Positions 8,361 to 17,800 of a DNA stretch of 64,000 nt are shown in pieces (position 1 is the first letter of the stretch; each line of letters starts with the position of its first letter). A program made the position numbers and the translations under genes. The notes below the pieces were generated by a model. The model saw only the letters and a program-made list of their open reading frames with translations, was not told where the DNA came from and did not search any database. This DNA is from Dysgonamonadaceae bacterium (GTDB taxonomy: Bacteria > Bacteroidota > Bacteroidia > Bacteroidales > Dysgonomonadaceae). Location: positions 186,001 to 250,000 of the forward strand of contig JAIRUA010000007.1 of assembly GCA_031254645.1 (NCBI GenBank), in the 5' to 3' direction.

Positions 8361-9335
8361 TCAGAACAACCAATTCTTTTCAATATTCAATCCGGAAAAA
8401 CGACACTTAAACAACTTTCTATCAGCCTTATAAAAAACAACATCTGCATAAGAACCTCGAAGAAACTCCTTTGAATCTAAATACACTCTTGTTTTTGTTG
8501 CCTTATCCTTAAAGTATTTAGTTCTAAGGCGAATACGTTTCAAAAAATACCCAATCGCTACCCTCTTCTTTAATAAAGAATAATTCAACCTTTCTAATGT
8601 GTCTTTAAAAATATACTTCCCCTCCGTAAAACTCAATCCTTCTAAGACAGCTTTAGGCGACACTTTGCTCTGATGTTGCCGAAAATAATTGAGCTTTTCT
8701 GACAATCTGATAACAGTTGCGCCTTGTAAGCACAATTCCTTCCACAAATACCAATCCCCACAAAATTTATATTCTGCATATCCATTACCTATTTTCTCTA
8801 ACGATGAACGACGAAAAACAACCATTCCTGCATTATAAATACTATTGTCAAATAACATCCTTTTTTCTACAAATTCTTGACTATCCATTAATAACGCTGT
8901 GGCATATTGTTGACTATTTCTATCCCAATCAAGATCAAGGATTTTGTCGTTTTCATCAATCAAATGTGAATGACAAAAAGCAATACAGCAATCTTCATTA
9001 TTTTCCAACAAGGAAACCATTTTTTCAAGAAATGTTAGATCTGAATAATCATCGCTTTCAGCTATCCACACATATTTTCCTTTAGCAAAAGAGAATCCTT
9101 TTTGCCATTGTAAAAACGTCGAACCCGAATTTTTTTCATTAAAGATAGTATGACTTATTTTTTTCGACGGCAAATAGCTTTTAATAATTTCGGCACTGTA
9201 ATCGGTTGAACAATCATCAAGAATAATAAGCTCGAAGTTTTGATATGTTTGTTGTAGTATACTATCTATTCGCTTATTAAGGAAATGGGCGTGATTGTAA
9301 TTTGGAAGTATAATGCTAACTAATGGGCTTGTCAT
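8361..9335 (-). CDS. Family 2 glycosyltransferase
   Basis: GT-A fold glycosyltransferase of 324 residues. It begins MTSPLVSIILPNYNHAHFL, followed by LDDCSTDYSAEII (nucleotide-sugar binding) and AESDDYSD, the DxD-type metal site. I prefer the ATG at 9335: the frame opens further to 9431, but that extension is Lys-rich, matches nothing and overlaps the end of the upstream gene. No membrane segments are seen, so it probably acts on the cytoplasmic face in surface polysaccharide or LPS glycan assembly. Donor and acceptor are not predictable. Confidence 0.85.
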   Translation of the reverse strand: MTSPLVSIILPNYNHAHFLNKRIDSILQQTYQNFELIILDDCSTDYSAEIIKSYLPSKKISHTIFNEKNSGSTFLQWQKGFSFAKGKYVWIAESDDYSDLTFLEKMVSLLENNEDCCIAFCHSHLIDENDKILDLDWDRNSQQYATALLMDSQEFVEKRMLFDNSIYNAGMVVFRRSSLEKIGNGYAEYKFCGDWYLWKELCLQGATVIRLSEKLNYFRQHQSKVSPKAVLEGLSFTEGKYIFKDTLERLNYSLLKKRVAIGYFLKRIRLRTKYFKDKATKTRVYLDSKEFLRGSYADVVFYKADRKLFKCRFSGLNIEKNWLF

Positions 9336-9361
9336 TTTTTTCTTTTTTGTTAGTAACCGGA

Positions 9362-10312
9362 TCAATATTTTACACGATATTTCTTTTTCCTTTTTGCCAA
9401 TAAAATCAATATTTTTCTGCGAAAATTCCAAAAAGGTTTTAATTGTGTAGCAAAATATTTTTGGTCATATACTTGCAACAGTTCGTTTTGTTTCAACAGT
9501 TTTTCAATCCATTTCTTTATATTTCTACGCTCATTTTTGTCGAATATTGCAATAAGTTTGGGGGTAAACAATAACTTGTAATATAACTCCAACTCCGCAT
9601 CGGAAGCAGTAATATTCAATTTTCCAATGTGATAGGCGTAAATCTTTTTCACTGTATCTTGTTGCTGATGCTGATACTTTTTGCTTACACTTTGTTGATG
9701 TTCACGATACTTTATCAACGTTTCGGGCAAATTTGCTACAGGATATTTAAAAGCAATTTGCGACCACAGAAAATAATCTTCGGCGTGAATATATCCTGCG
9801 TTATAGCGAAATTCCGCCAAAATGTCTTTGCGAATCAACACAGTAGGGTGCGCAAATGCACTTTCAAGAAATAGTTGTGTTCTGATTAAATGTGGTGGAC
9901 AATATTTTTGTACATTTTTGATATGTTGGTTATTTTCGTCTATCACTTCCATATCGCCTCCCAGCATTACAAACTGAGGATTGGCGTTCAAGAAATCCAA
10001 TTGTTTTTGCAAACGTTCGGGTAACGAAATATCATCTGCGTCCATTCGTGCTACAAACCGACCGTTACATAAATCAACTCCTTTGTTTAGGGTGGCAATT
10101 AAGCCAATATTTTCAGCATTCTTGTAATATTTGATGCGTGAATCGTTGTACGAAAGAATGATTTCTTCCGAAGAGTCTGTTGAGCCATCATTAATAATAA
10201 CAAATTCAAAGTCCTTAAACGTTTGACTCAAAATACTATCTATTGCCTGTTTCAAATACCGTTCGGTATTAAAAACAGGCATCAGCACAGATATTTCGGG
10301 TGATTTACTCAT
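9362..10312 (-). CDS. Family 2 glycosyltransferase
   Basis: A 316-residue GT2 enzyme. Motifs in order are ISVLMPVFNTERYLKQAI, INDGSTDSSEE and ARMDADDISLPERL (the D-A-D-D metal site); EDYFLW near residue 175 probably contains the catalytic base. The C-terminal part is basic (ILILLAKRKKKYRVKY). The next upstream gene lies 15 nt away and the downstream GT2 gene 26 nt away, so the three are one transcription unit. Likely role: sugar transfer in surface glycan synthesis; the linkage is unknown. Confidence 0.87.
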   Translation of the reverse strand: MSKSPEISVLMPVFNTERYLKQAIDSILSQTFKDFEFVIINDGSTDSSEEIILSYNDSRIKYYKNAENIGLIATLNKGVDLCNGRFVARMDADDISLPERLQKQLDFLNANPQFVMLGGDMEVIDENNQHIKNVQKYCPPHLIRTQLFLESAFAHPTVLIRKDILAEFRYNAGYIHAEDYFLWSQIAFKYPVANLPETLIKYREHQQSVSKKYQHQQQDTVKKIYAYHIGKLNITASDAELELYYKLLFTPKLIAIFDKNERRNIKKWIEKLLKQNELLQVYDQKYFATQLKPFWNFRRKILILLAKRKKKYRVKY

Positions 10313-10327
10313 AAATCTTTCTATATT

Positions 10328-11146
10328 TTATGCTGTTTCTTTTTTAACCGTTAAGGCTTTTTCGTGCTTTATCTTTTTTCTCTTCTTCCACCACTTCCGA
10401 TACAACTTGTGATAATAGCTTAAAAATGTGTAGCAATTGTACAAACGATACATTTTCGGAAACACCAATTTATTAGATAAATATGTTTGTACTCTTATTT
10501 TTTCGACACTGCTTGGGTGATTGCTTATCCCATCAGCCATAAAAACAGAAAAACAAACAGGTATATACCTGCATACAGCACTATATGAGAAAATTGCGTC
10601 CATAAAAAGCGTTTTATCAGCCATAATTGTCAGCTCGGTTCTATATCCGCCTATTTTATTTATCAATTCTCTTTTGAAAAAGCTGCTTGGATGCGGCAAT
10701 GATTTCCAGAATTTTATCCAATATGATTTTTCATATACTCTTTTGTTTTTATTCAAAGACTCATACGTGCCTTTATCGCCGTCTTGCCAAAAAAGGTCGC
10801 CATATACAATATCGTAGTCAAAATTGTATGAAAAAATCTCTTCAAGCGTCGTATTTTTGTATGCATAATCGCCCGAATTGAGAAACCAACAGTATTCTCC
10901 GCTTGCTTTTTCGATTCCTTTGTTCATTCCTTGAAAAATGCCGCCGTCTTTTTCGCTGCACCAATAGACCAGTTTGTCGGTCTTATCGGCATATTCTTTT
11001 ATCACTTCCACACTTCCGTCTGTTGAACCGCCGTCAATGATTATCCATTCGTAATCGGTATAAGTCTGTTCAACAATGCTTTTGGCAGTATTGATAAGTC
11101 CGTCTTTGTTGTTCAAATTGACGGTTATGATTGATAGTTTGGGCAT
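10328..11146 (-). CDS. Family 2 glycosyltransferase (WcaA/colanic-acid type)
   Basis: A 272-residue GT2 enzyme of the sub-type that starts KLSIITVNLNNKDGL, with IDGGSTDGSVEVI, SEKDGGIFQGMNKGI and WFLNSGD in place of the usual D-x-D. That set is typical of glycosyltransferases near colanic acid and O-antigen loci. The last 25 residues are strongly basic (KWWKKRKKIKHEKA) and may contact the membrane surface. It sits in the middle of the leftward cluster with short gaps on both sides. Confidence 0.85.
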   Translation of the reverse strand: MPKLSIITVNLNNKDGLINTAKSIVEQTYTDYEWIIIDGGSTDGSVEVIKEYADKTDKLVYWCSEKDGGIFQGMNKGIEKASGEYCWFLNSGDYAYKNTTLEEIFSYNFDYDIVYGDLFWQDGDKGTYESLNKNKRVYEKSYWIKFWKSLPHPSSFFKRELINKIGGYRTELTIMADKTLFMDAIFSYSAVCRYIPVCFSVFMADGISNHPSSVEKIRVQTYLSNKLVFPKMYRLYNCYTFLSYYHKLYRKWWKKRKKIKHEKALTVKKETA

Positions 11147-11179
11147 AAAAATTAAATTTCAAATTGTATGAATACTCGG

Positions 11180-12079
11180 CTATGCTCGTCTTAAAAAATT
11201 TATTCCAAGCAAATACCAACGTACTCTTTTGTTGCTAAAAACAACTTTTCTGGCGATTGGAATACCCAAAAACTTGTATTTAAATGTATCCTCAACAACA
11301 ATGGAAGCAAACGTTAGATTATGTTTTTTCAGAAACTCATTGATGAGACTTGTTGCTCTCTGTGAATCTTCCTTGCGTTTTTTTACAAATTCGCTATCCT
11401 GTCTGTTTACAATGGAATCTGATCGTTTTTTGTAATAATAGGTGGCATCGGGTACTGCTACAAGTTTATTCGTCTCATATACAGCCTCTAACGAAAACAT
11501 AGCATCTTCGTGTAATCGTCCTACTTCAAATTGCAGGTTTTTCTCTTTTAAAAATGTTTTCTTATATAAATAATTACAAACGCTTCCTACTCGTCCGGCA
11601 TTAGTAGCCAATACTTTATCTTCTGGCGCCATCAGTAGTAATCTGCTCGAAAACAAAGTTGATGCGTGCCTATGTATCTCATTAATAAAACAACTACAAG
11701 CTACTTCTGCTGCGGTTAGCGTGATAGCCTCTACCATTCGTTCGTAGTATTCCAAGTTAATGAAATCGTCAACGTCCATAAAATGAATGTATTCACCTGT
11801 AGCAGCCGTTATTCCTGCGTTACGAGCGGCAGAAAGCCCTTGGTTATTTGCAAAGCGAATGATTTTTACCGGATATTTTTCAGCAATTTTAGCAGAATTA
11901 TCACTTGAACCATCGTCAACAACAATGATTTCTAAGTCTTTATATGTTTGGCACAACATCATTTCAATACATTGTGCGATGTACTTTGCGCCGTTGTAAA
12001 CGGGAATAATTACGGATATTTTCATTTCAGGTGGCTTATTTGTCATTTCAGTAGGCAAAGTTACGCTTTTTTTCAACAT
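11180..12079 (-). CDS. Family 2 glycosyltransferase, first gene of the leftward cluster
   Basis: GT2 enzyme with ISVIIPVYNGAKYIAQCI, VVDDGSSDNSAK and HFMDVDDFINLEYYE (metal site). The open frame starts at 12079, but ATGs at 12046 and at 12025 (MKISVII) are also possible, and the GT-A fold begins at the last one. The ending FLGIPIARKVVFSNKRVRWYLLG resembles the end of the GT2 protein at 13039-13920 (LFGLIPIGKKIV), so the two look like paralogues that now face in opposite directions. It reads divergently from the gene at 12249. Confidence 0.85.
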   Translation of the reverse strand: MLKKSVTLPTEMTNKPPEMKISVIIPVYNGAKYIAQCIEMMLCQTYKDLEIIVVDDGSSDNSAKIAEKYPVKIIRFANNQGLSAARNAGITAATGEYIHFMDVDDFINLEYYERMVEAITLTAAEVACSCFINEIHRHASTLFSSRLLLMAPEDKVLATNAGRVGSVCNYLYKKTFLKEKNLQFEVGRLHEDAMFSLEAVYETNKLVAVPDATYYYKKRSDSIVNRQDSEFVKKRKEDSQRATSLINEFLKKHNLTFASIVVEDTFKYKFLGIPIARKVVFSNKRVRWYLLGINFLRRA

Positions 12080-12087
12080 AAATATCG

Positions 12088-12095
12088 TACCTTTG
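12088..12095 (+). promoter_or_regulatory. Candidate -7 promoter element (TACCTTTG) for the rightward glycosyltransferases
   Basis: TACCTTTG followed by TAGCG matches the Bacteroidetes -7 consensus TAnnTTTG. It lies in the 169-nt divergent gap about 150 nt before the start at 12249. I saw no clear -33 TTTG partner at the usual spacing. Confidence 0.5.
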
Positions 12096-12248
12096 TAGCG
12101 AAATTAAGATTATCGTAATAATGTGATGGTGGTTATTTATTTAACTTACTCACAATTAGAGATTTTTAATATTTTAACTATTTCAAATGCAACGTTTAGT
12201 CTTAAATTTCATCTTATTTTAATGAAGTAAAATGATACAACAAAAAAT

Positions 12249-13049
12249 ATGGCGATTGATTTGAAGCATACATCTGAGCAAGTTATAGTATCACTTACCT
12301 CCTTCCCAAAAGCGATTCTTTATGCAGTGTGTGCTGTACAATCGATTTTGGAAGGTACGGTAAAGCCCGATAAAGTTGTTTTGTATCTCACTTCTTCACA
12401 ATTTAACAAAGGGGAAATTCCGCCGGAACTTATACATTTGGCGGAAAATAATCCGATATTTGAGATTAGAAATTATGACGAAGAAATTCGCTCATACCGA
12501 AAATTAATTCCTGCACTGATGGATTTCCCTGATGCAGTTATCATAACAATTGACGACGATGTTTGGTACCACAAAAATATGTTGCGCGATTTATTGCATT
12601 TGCACAAACAGATTCCCGATGCGATAATTGCACATCGTGCTAAACAAATTGAGTTAGATGTCCCATATCGTAAGTGGAAGAAATATCGCTGGTATCATTT
12701 TCTTTGTAAAAAAATAAAATTCAGTTTTAGAAATATACAAACAGGCGTTGGTGGTGTGCTCTACCCTCCTCACTCGCTGAAATTGGAAATGATTGATTCA
12801 AAGCTATTCACAGAGATGGCGCCAACCACAGATGATATCTGGTTTTGGGCAGCAGCTGTGGCAAACGGAACTAAGGTTGTACCCTACCCTTTTGGCGTGC
12901 ACAACAAGCCGCGCGAATTGCAAAAACCAAAAGAGTTGTCACTAAAGACTATCAATTTTAAATCAGGAACAGATTTGAATCGTGCTGCGCTCGAAAAAAT
13001 TCTTGAAAAATTCCCGAGTATTAAACAACGAATTCAAGATGAAAAATAA
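12249..13049 (+). CDS. Putative GT-A glycosyltransferase
   Basis: A 266-residue protein with a glycosyltransferase-like layout: VIVSLTSFPKAILYAVCAVQ at the N terminus, KVVLYLT, YRKLIPAL, then VIITIDDDVWYHKNML, where Asp-Asp-Asp is a likely metal-binding D-x-D. Later come GVGGVLYPPH and TDDIWFWAAAVANG, an acidic patch typical of the acceptor side of GT-A enzymes. This matches a group of bacterial proteins often labelled only as glycosyltransferase near O-antigen genes. It overlaps the next gene by 11 nt and they form a rightward pair. Confidence 0.7.
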   Translation: MAIDLKHTSEQVIVSLTSFPKAILYAVCAVQSILEGTVKPDKVVLYLTSSQFNKGEIPPELIHLAENNPIFEIRNYDEEIRSYRKLIPALMDFPDAVIITIDDDVWYHKNMLRDLLHLHKQIPDAIIAHRAKQIELDVPYRKWKKYRWYHFLCKKIKFSFRNIQTGVGGVLYPPHSLKLEMIDSKLFTEMAPTTDDIWFWAAAVANGTKVVPYPFGVHNKPRELQKPKELSLKTINFKSGTDLNRAALEKILEKFPSIKQRIQDEK

Positions 13050-13920
13050 TATAGAGAAGCCTCTTATTTCTGTAGTCATTCCGGTATATAATGTTGAAAA
13101 ACAGCTGGAGCAGTGTCTCGTATCTGTCATTTTCAATTCCTATAAAAATCTCGAAATTATTATTGTAGATGACGGAACACCTGATAATAGTGCTGCTATT
13201 TACAATAAATATGCTGAACTCGACAAGCGAATAAAAATAATTGTTCAAGAAAATGCCGGACTTTCTGCCGCTCGCAACGCAGGAATTGAAGCTGCAAGTG
13301 GGGAATATATTAATTTTGTGGATAGCGATGATTATATTGACTTGAATTATTACGAAGAACTTATCAACGATGCGCTTCAATACGACGCCGACATTGTTGC
13401 TTCCGGTGTAAAAATGTCAAACACTGTTGTAACCATAGAGTATTCTCATCGAATAATTTGTGCCGATTTATATACTAAAATACAGAAACTGCTGTGCTTT
13501 AAACACGGTTATGCAGTGCGCTACCTACTGCGCCGTAAGTTGCTGATAGAAAATGAGATTGAATTCGTAGTTGGAAAAGTTTTTGAAGATTTACCATTTA
13601 CACTTACGGCAGTAAAAGCTGCTAATCGTGTCGTTATCAATCCGAATGTATTTTATCACTACATTCGTCGCCCCGGCACTATATCCACTTCTAAAAATCG
13701 TAGTAAACTCCGAAAATGGGCGTATGATTTCAGAGCAAATTTCTTGAAAGAAAATAATTTACCTCAAACATTATTACAAGAGCCGAGAATTGAATACAAA
13801 ATCCTTTTATTTGGGCTTATTCCTATTGGAAAAAAGATTGTCAAAAGTGGCGGCAGCAAGATTTCGTATAAAATATTTGAAATACCGTTTTTTAAGACGA
13901 GAAGAAAGTTATATGAATAA
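13039..13920 (+). CDS. Family 2 glycosyltransferase
   Basis: GT2 enzyme of 293 residues with ISVVIPVYNVEKQLEQCL, VDDGTPDNSA, AGLSAARNAGIEAASGEY and NFVDSDDYIDLNYYEEL, where S-D-D is the metal site. The start is the ATG at 13039, inside the end of the preceding gene; the frame opens earlier (12982) but that part is the neighbour read in another frame. Its C terminus resembles that of the GT2 protein at 11180-12079, suggesting duplication within the cluster. A FISUMP lipoprotein follows 27 nt later. Confidence 0.87.
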   Translation: MKNNIEKPLISVVIPVYNVEKQLEQCLVSVIFNSYKNLEIIIVDDGTPDNSAAIYNKYAELDKRIKIIVQENAGLSAARNAGIEAASGEYINFVDSDDYIDLNYYEELINDALQYDADIVASGVKMSNTVVTIEYSHRIICADLYTKIQKLLCFKHGYAVRYLLRRKLLIENEIEFVVGKVFEDLPFTLTAVKAANRVVINPNVFYHYIRRPGTISTSKNRSKLRKWAYDFRANFLKENNLPQTLLQEPRIEYKILLFGLIPIGKKIVKSGGSKISYKIFEIPFFKTRRKLYE

Positions 13921-13947
13921 TATAATTCCTATAAAAAATAATTTATT

Positions 13948-14820
13948 ATGAAACAAAACATCAAACTACTCACTCTGCTTATGCTTAGTATTTTTGCTAT
14001 CAATAGTTGTAGTGAAAACGAGCAAACTATACATGTAGAATCTGTTACATTAGACAAAACTTCGCTTACAATGATTATCGGCGATGTTGCAACACTCTCA
14101 GCAACAGTACTACCAATTAATGCGGAAAATAAAAAACTGGACTGGCATTCAACTAATTCGTTTGCACTTTCAGTTGATGAAACAGGGGAAATTGTAGCAC
14201 TAAAAACCGGAAAAGGAGATATTATTGTATCAGCCGAAAATGGTGCTTGGGCTATTTGTACTATAACAATAGAAATGTATCCTCTTCCGATTGTTTTGGA
14301 AGGAGTCCTGATTAATGGTATTCGTTGGGCGAGTAGTAATATTGATAAACCCAGTACTTTTGCAAAAAAGCCTGAAGATTTCGGGATGTATTATCAATGG
14401 GACAGACGGAAAGAATGGGCTATTACAGGTAATGAAACTGAGTGGGATAGCTCTGTTCCCACAAGCGCGGTTTGGGAAAAAGAAAATGATCCTTGTCCGG
14501 CAGGTTGGCGTGTGCCTACTCACGATGAGTTACGCTCACTAAGTGAATCCGGTAGTACTTGGGAAACTATTAATGGTATAACCGGTCGTCTTTTTGGTAC
14601 TGCGCCTAATGAAATTTTCTTACCGGCTGCAGGAATTCGGTTCTCACAGCAAATACATACTCCTCCAATTGATTTAGTTGGTACGAATGGAATGTATTGG
14701 AGCAGTACGAATAACGGACCAAGTGAATTAGCAAACGGATTAGGCTTTCTTGTGAGTCGTTCAGAAATGGGCTGGGGCAACCGAGTGAATGGGCAAAGTG
14801 TCCGCTGTGTGGCAGAGTAA
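13948..14820 (+). CDS. FISUMP-domain lipoprotein, paralogue of the 6006 gene
   Basis: A 290-residue lipoprotein with signal ending AINSC, a Big2-like Ig domain (VTLDKTSLTMIIGD, VLPINAENKK) and a FISUMP domain (INGIRWASSNID, DPCPAGWRVPT, GRLFGTAPNEIFLPAAG, SVRCVAE). By eye about three quarters of residues match the protein at 6006-6881, with long identical stretches in the second half. It is the last gene of the rightward unit, placed 27 nt after a glycosyltransferase. The two copies are direct repeats of about 0.87 kb enclosing the glycosyltransferase cluster. Function unknown; probably surface exposed. Confidence 0.85.
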   Translation: MKQNIKLLTLLMLSIFAINSCSENEQTIHVESVTLDKTSLTMIIGDVATLSATVLPINAENKKLDWHSTNSFALSVDETGEIVALKTGKGDIIVSAENGAWAICTITIEMYPLPIVLEGVLINGIRWASSNIDKPSTFAKKPEDFGMYYQWDRRKEWAITGNETEWDSSVPTSAVWEKENDPCPAGWRVPTHDELRSLSESGSTWETINGITGRLFGTAPNEIFLPAAGIRFSQQIHTPPIDLVGTNGMYWSSTNNGPSELANGLGFLVSRSEMGWGNRVNGQSVRCVAE

Positions 14821-14867
14821 AAGGTTAGTGTAAAATTGAATATTCATATAAAAATAACACCAACAAC

Positions 14868-17800
14868 TCAAACAGAAGGAGTATTATTCCTATCTCTCTT
14901 TCTCCAATCCATCGGCGCCATACCATAAAACGCCTTAAAACATTTGGTAAAATATTTCGACGATGAAAACCCTAATTCAAAAGCGATTTCCGAAATATTC
15001 ATTCCAAGGTTATTGTCCAAAAGATCTGCGGCTTCTTGTAGTTTAATATTAAGTGTCAATTCATTGGGTGTAAATCCTGTTGCTTCTTTTATTTTCGAAT
15101 ACAGCTTACTTCGACCAACACCAATTTTCACAGCCAGTTGATTCATATCAAAATCAGCGTTTTTGAAGTTTTCCTTAATTATTTTTATTGTTTTGTTTAT
15201 CAGCACCTGATCCTGTTCAACAACAGCATTGGAAAAAGTTACACTCTCTGCCTGATTAGCAAATTTCTTATAAAGCAACTGTCTGTTTTTTATCAAATTA
15301 TTACACTGCGAAATCAGAACCTTCATATTGAAAGGTTTTGTTATATAGGCATCTGCACCAAAAAGATAACCGTCAACAATTTGGCTATCGATAGCTTGCG
15401 CCGTCAGCAAAACAATGGGAATGTGGGAAGTTATAACATTGTTTTTCAGTCTGTAACAAAGTTCTTTCCCCGACATTTCGGGCATCACAACATCGCTTAT
15501 AAGCAAGTCGGGGTGTAATTTATAGACCAAGTCTAGACCTTCGCGTCCGTTTGTTGCCGTATATATGTTGTAATATGCAGAAAGCGGCTCTGTAAGTGTT
15601 TCCAGCAGCGCTTCATTGTCATCAACGAGCACGACAACGGGTTTTTCACCTTCAACATTCTCGATTTTTTCTTCAATCAAAATTAAATCCTCATCATCAT
15701 TAAACACCCGAATATCGTTTTTCTTCAATCCTGTATTGATGTCAATCTCTTTATAATTAAGCTCTTCATTTGTAAAGTGAGCGATTCCGGTTTGAAGTGC
15801 TATTGTGAAAATACTGCCTTCATTTGGAGTGCTTTCCACAGAAATTTTGCCTTTATGGCTCATCACAATCTCTTTCGTCAAAGCCAAACCAATACCTGTG
15901 CCCAATGTAAGTCCCGAAGAGCGATATTCCAATTGGTAAAATCTATCAAATATTTTACTAGTCGATTCGGGAGGAATACCAACACCGGTATCAATAACTT
16001 GTATAAAAACTTCCGATTCTTTCCGTCTTACTTTCAGTTTGATTTCACCGCCGGAAGCGGTATATTTGAAAGCGTTGGAAAGAAGGTTATAAATCGCTTT
16101 TCGGAAATGCAACGAATCGATATAAACGAAAATTTCTTCGTCTAGATAATCCATTTTGTACTTTATCCGCTTGTTTGCCGCATAATCTTGAAAAGAATCG
16201 TATATCTCTTTGAGATAAGAAACTAGCTCTACACTGCGTATGCTTAGCTTTTGAAATCCTAACTCTTGTTTTTGAAAATCAAGTAATTCGGATATAAGCG
16301 TTTGAAGATGATTTGTATTTTTGTGTATCTTCATCAGCCTGTTTTGCATTTTAAGCGTTAAATCGTTTTGAATCAGAAGGGTTTCTAATTGTCCGATAAT
16401 CAAAGTAAGCGGCGTTCTGAATTCATGCGATACGTTTGTAAAAAAACTCAATTTCGTTTGATTCAGTTCTTCAATACGTTCTTTTTCTTTGCGCTCAAAC
16501 TCCAAAGTTGCTTTCAGATTTGTTCGCCACAGATAAAACCGAAGAATACCTATTATCAACAATATCGCTAAGCCGGTATAGATGATAAAAGCGACTGTGG
16601 TTAGGTAAAAAGGCGGTTTTATCCTAATAATCAGCGATATTTCTTTCCTATCTCCCTCGCTCGCACTTGATATTTCACGAACGTGTAATGTGTATGTGCC
16701 TGTATTTAAGTTTGTGTATGAAATCATTTTAGTTTCTGCCGGCAACCAAACTTTATCAAATCCTTCCAGTTTATATTCGAATGTGGGTGTCATTGCTCGT
16801 ACAAAATTGGAAGTAGCAAATTCTATGGTAATATTGTTTTGACTGTGTTTCAATTCTATTCGGGAATAAAGCGGTAATGTTTTTTGCAGCACATCGAAGC
16901 GGTCGCCCGGAAATACCCGTTCGTTATTGATAAACAGTTTGTCGAAAAAGAGATTGTAATCTTTGTAAATCTTATCCAAATCGCTTTCCATAAAAGAAAC
17001 CAATCCGTTGATTCCGCCAATAAATATTTCTTCATCGCGCGTTACATAAGCGGTATTGCCATTATTAAATCCTGCGACAGGAAAGGCAGAAGACGAACGA
17101 AACAGATTCTCGCTTGGATTTTCCGGATTAAAAAACGCAAAACCTTTGTTATGCAGCAATATAAGTTTGCCCGACGGTGCTTGCGAAATGTAATAACAAT
17201 AATTGCTCAACAAACCATCTTTTTCTTCAGTAAAACTATCGAAATCGTCCGACAACGGATTGTACCTGAAAATACCAGAGCCAAGTGTAGCAAAAAACAA
17301 TTCTCCTTTATCGGTTTCGAATATATTCATAACACTAAAACGTCCGATAGATCTGTCGTTTTCACTATCGTAGTTATAATCCTTCGAATCCCCTGTCTTT
17401 AAATCAATCTTTCTCACACCGGCAGATATAGTGCCCCACAGTCGACTCTTACTATCAATGTAAAATGTGCCTCGACCTATTCCTCTAACGGCAGGATTTT
17501 CGCTCATCGGAAAAAACTCTTCCGTATCGATATCCATTCTCACAAATCCGGATTGTGTCATCAGATACAACGAGCCATCATAAAACTGCATTTCATTGAT
17601 TATGTTGTTTGGCAAAGAGTTGGGAGCTTCGTTTCGGGTTAAAATTCGAGCCGTTTTCGTTTTAATGTCGAATATGATTAATCCCTCGTTATGAGTACCG
17701 ATATACAGAAGGTCTTTATCCGCTCTGTACCAAATCGCTTTTTGATTATAACCTTCATCGGATTTGTTTAATGTATAACGTGTAAATTGTCTTGTTTGCA

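Noticed and set aside
4444-14820. Prophage or integrative element carrying the toxin island
   Set aside because: No integrase, capsid, relaxase or tra gene is seen; XerD at 35284 is a housekeeping type in a distant core region.
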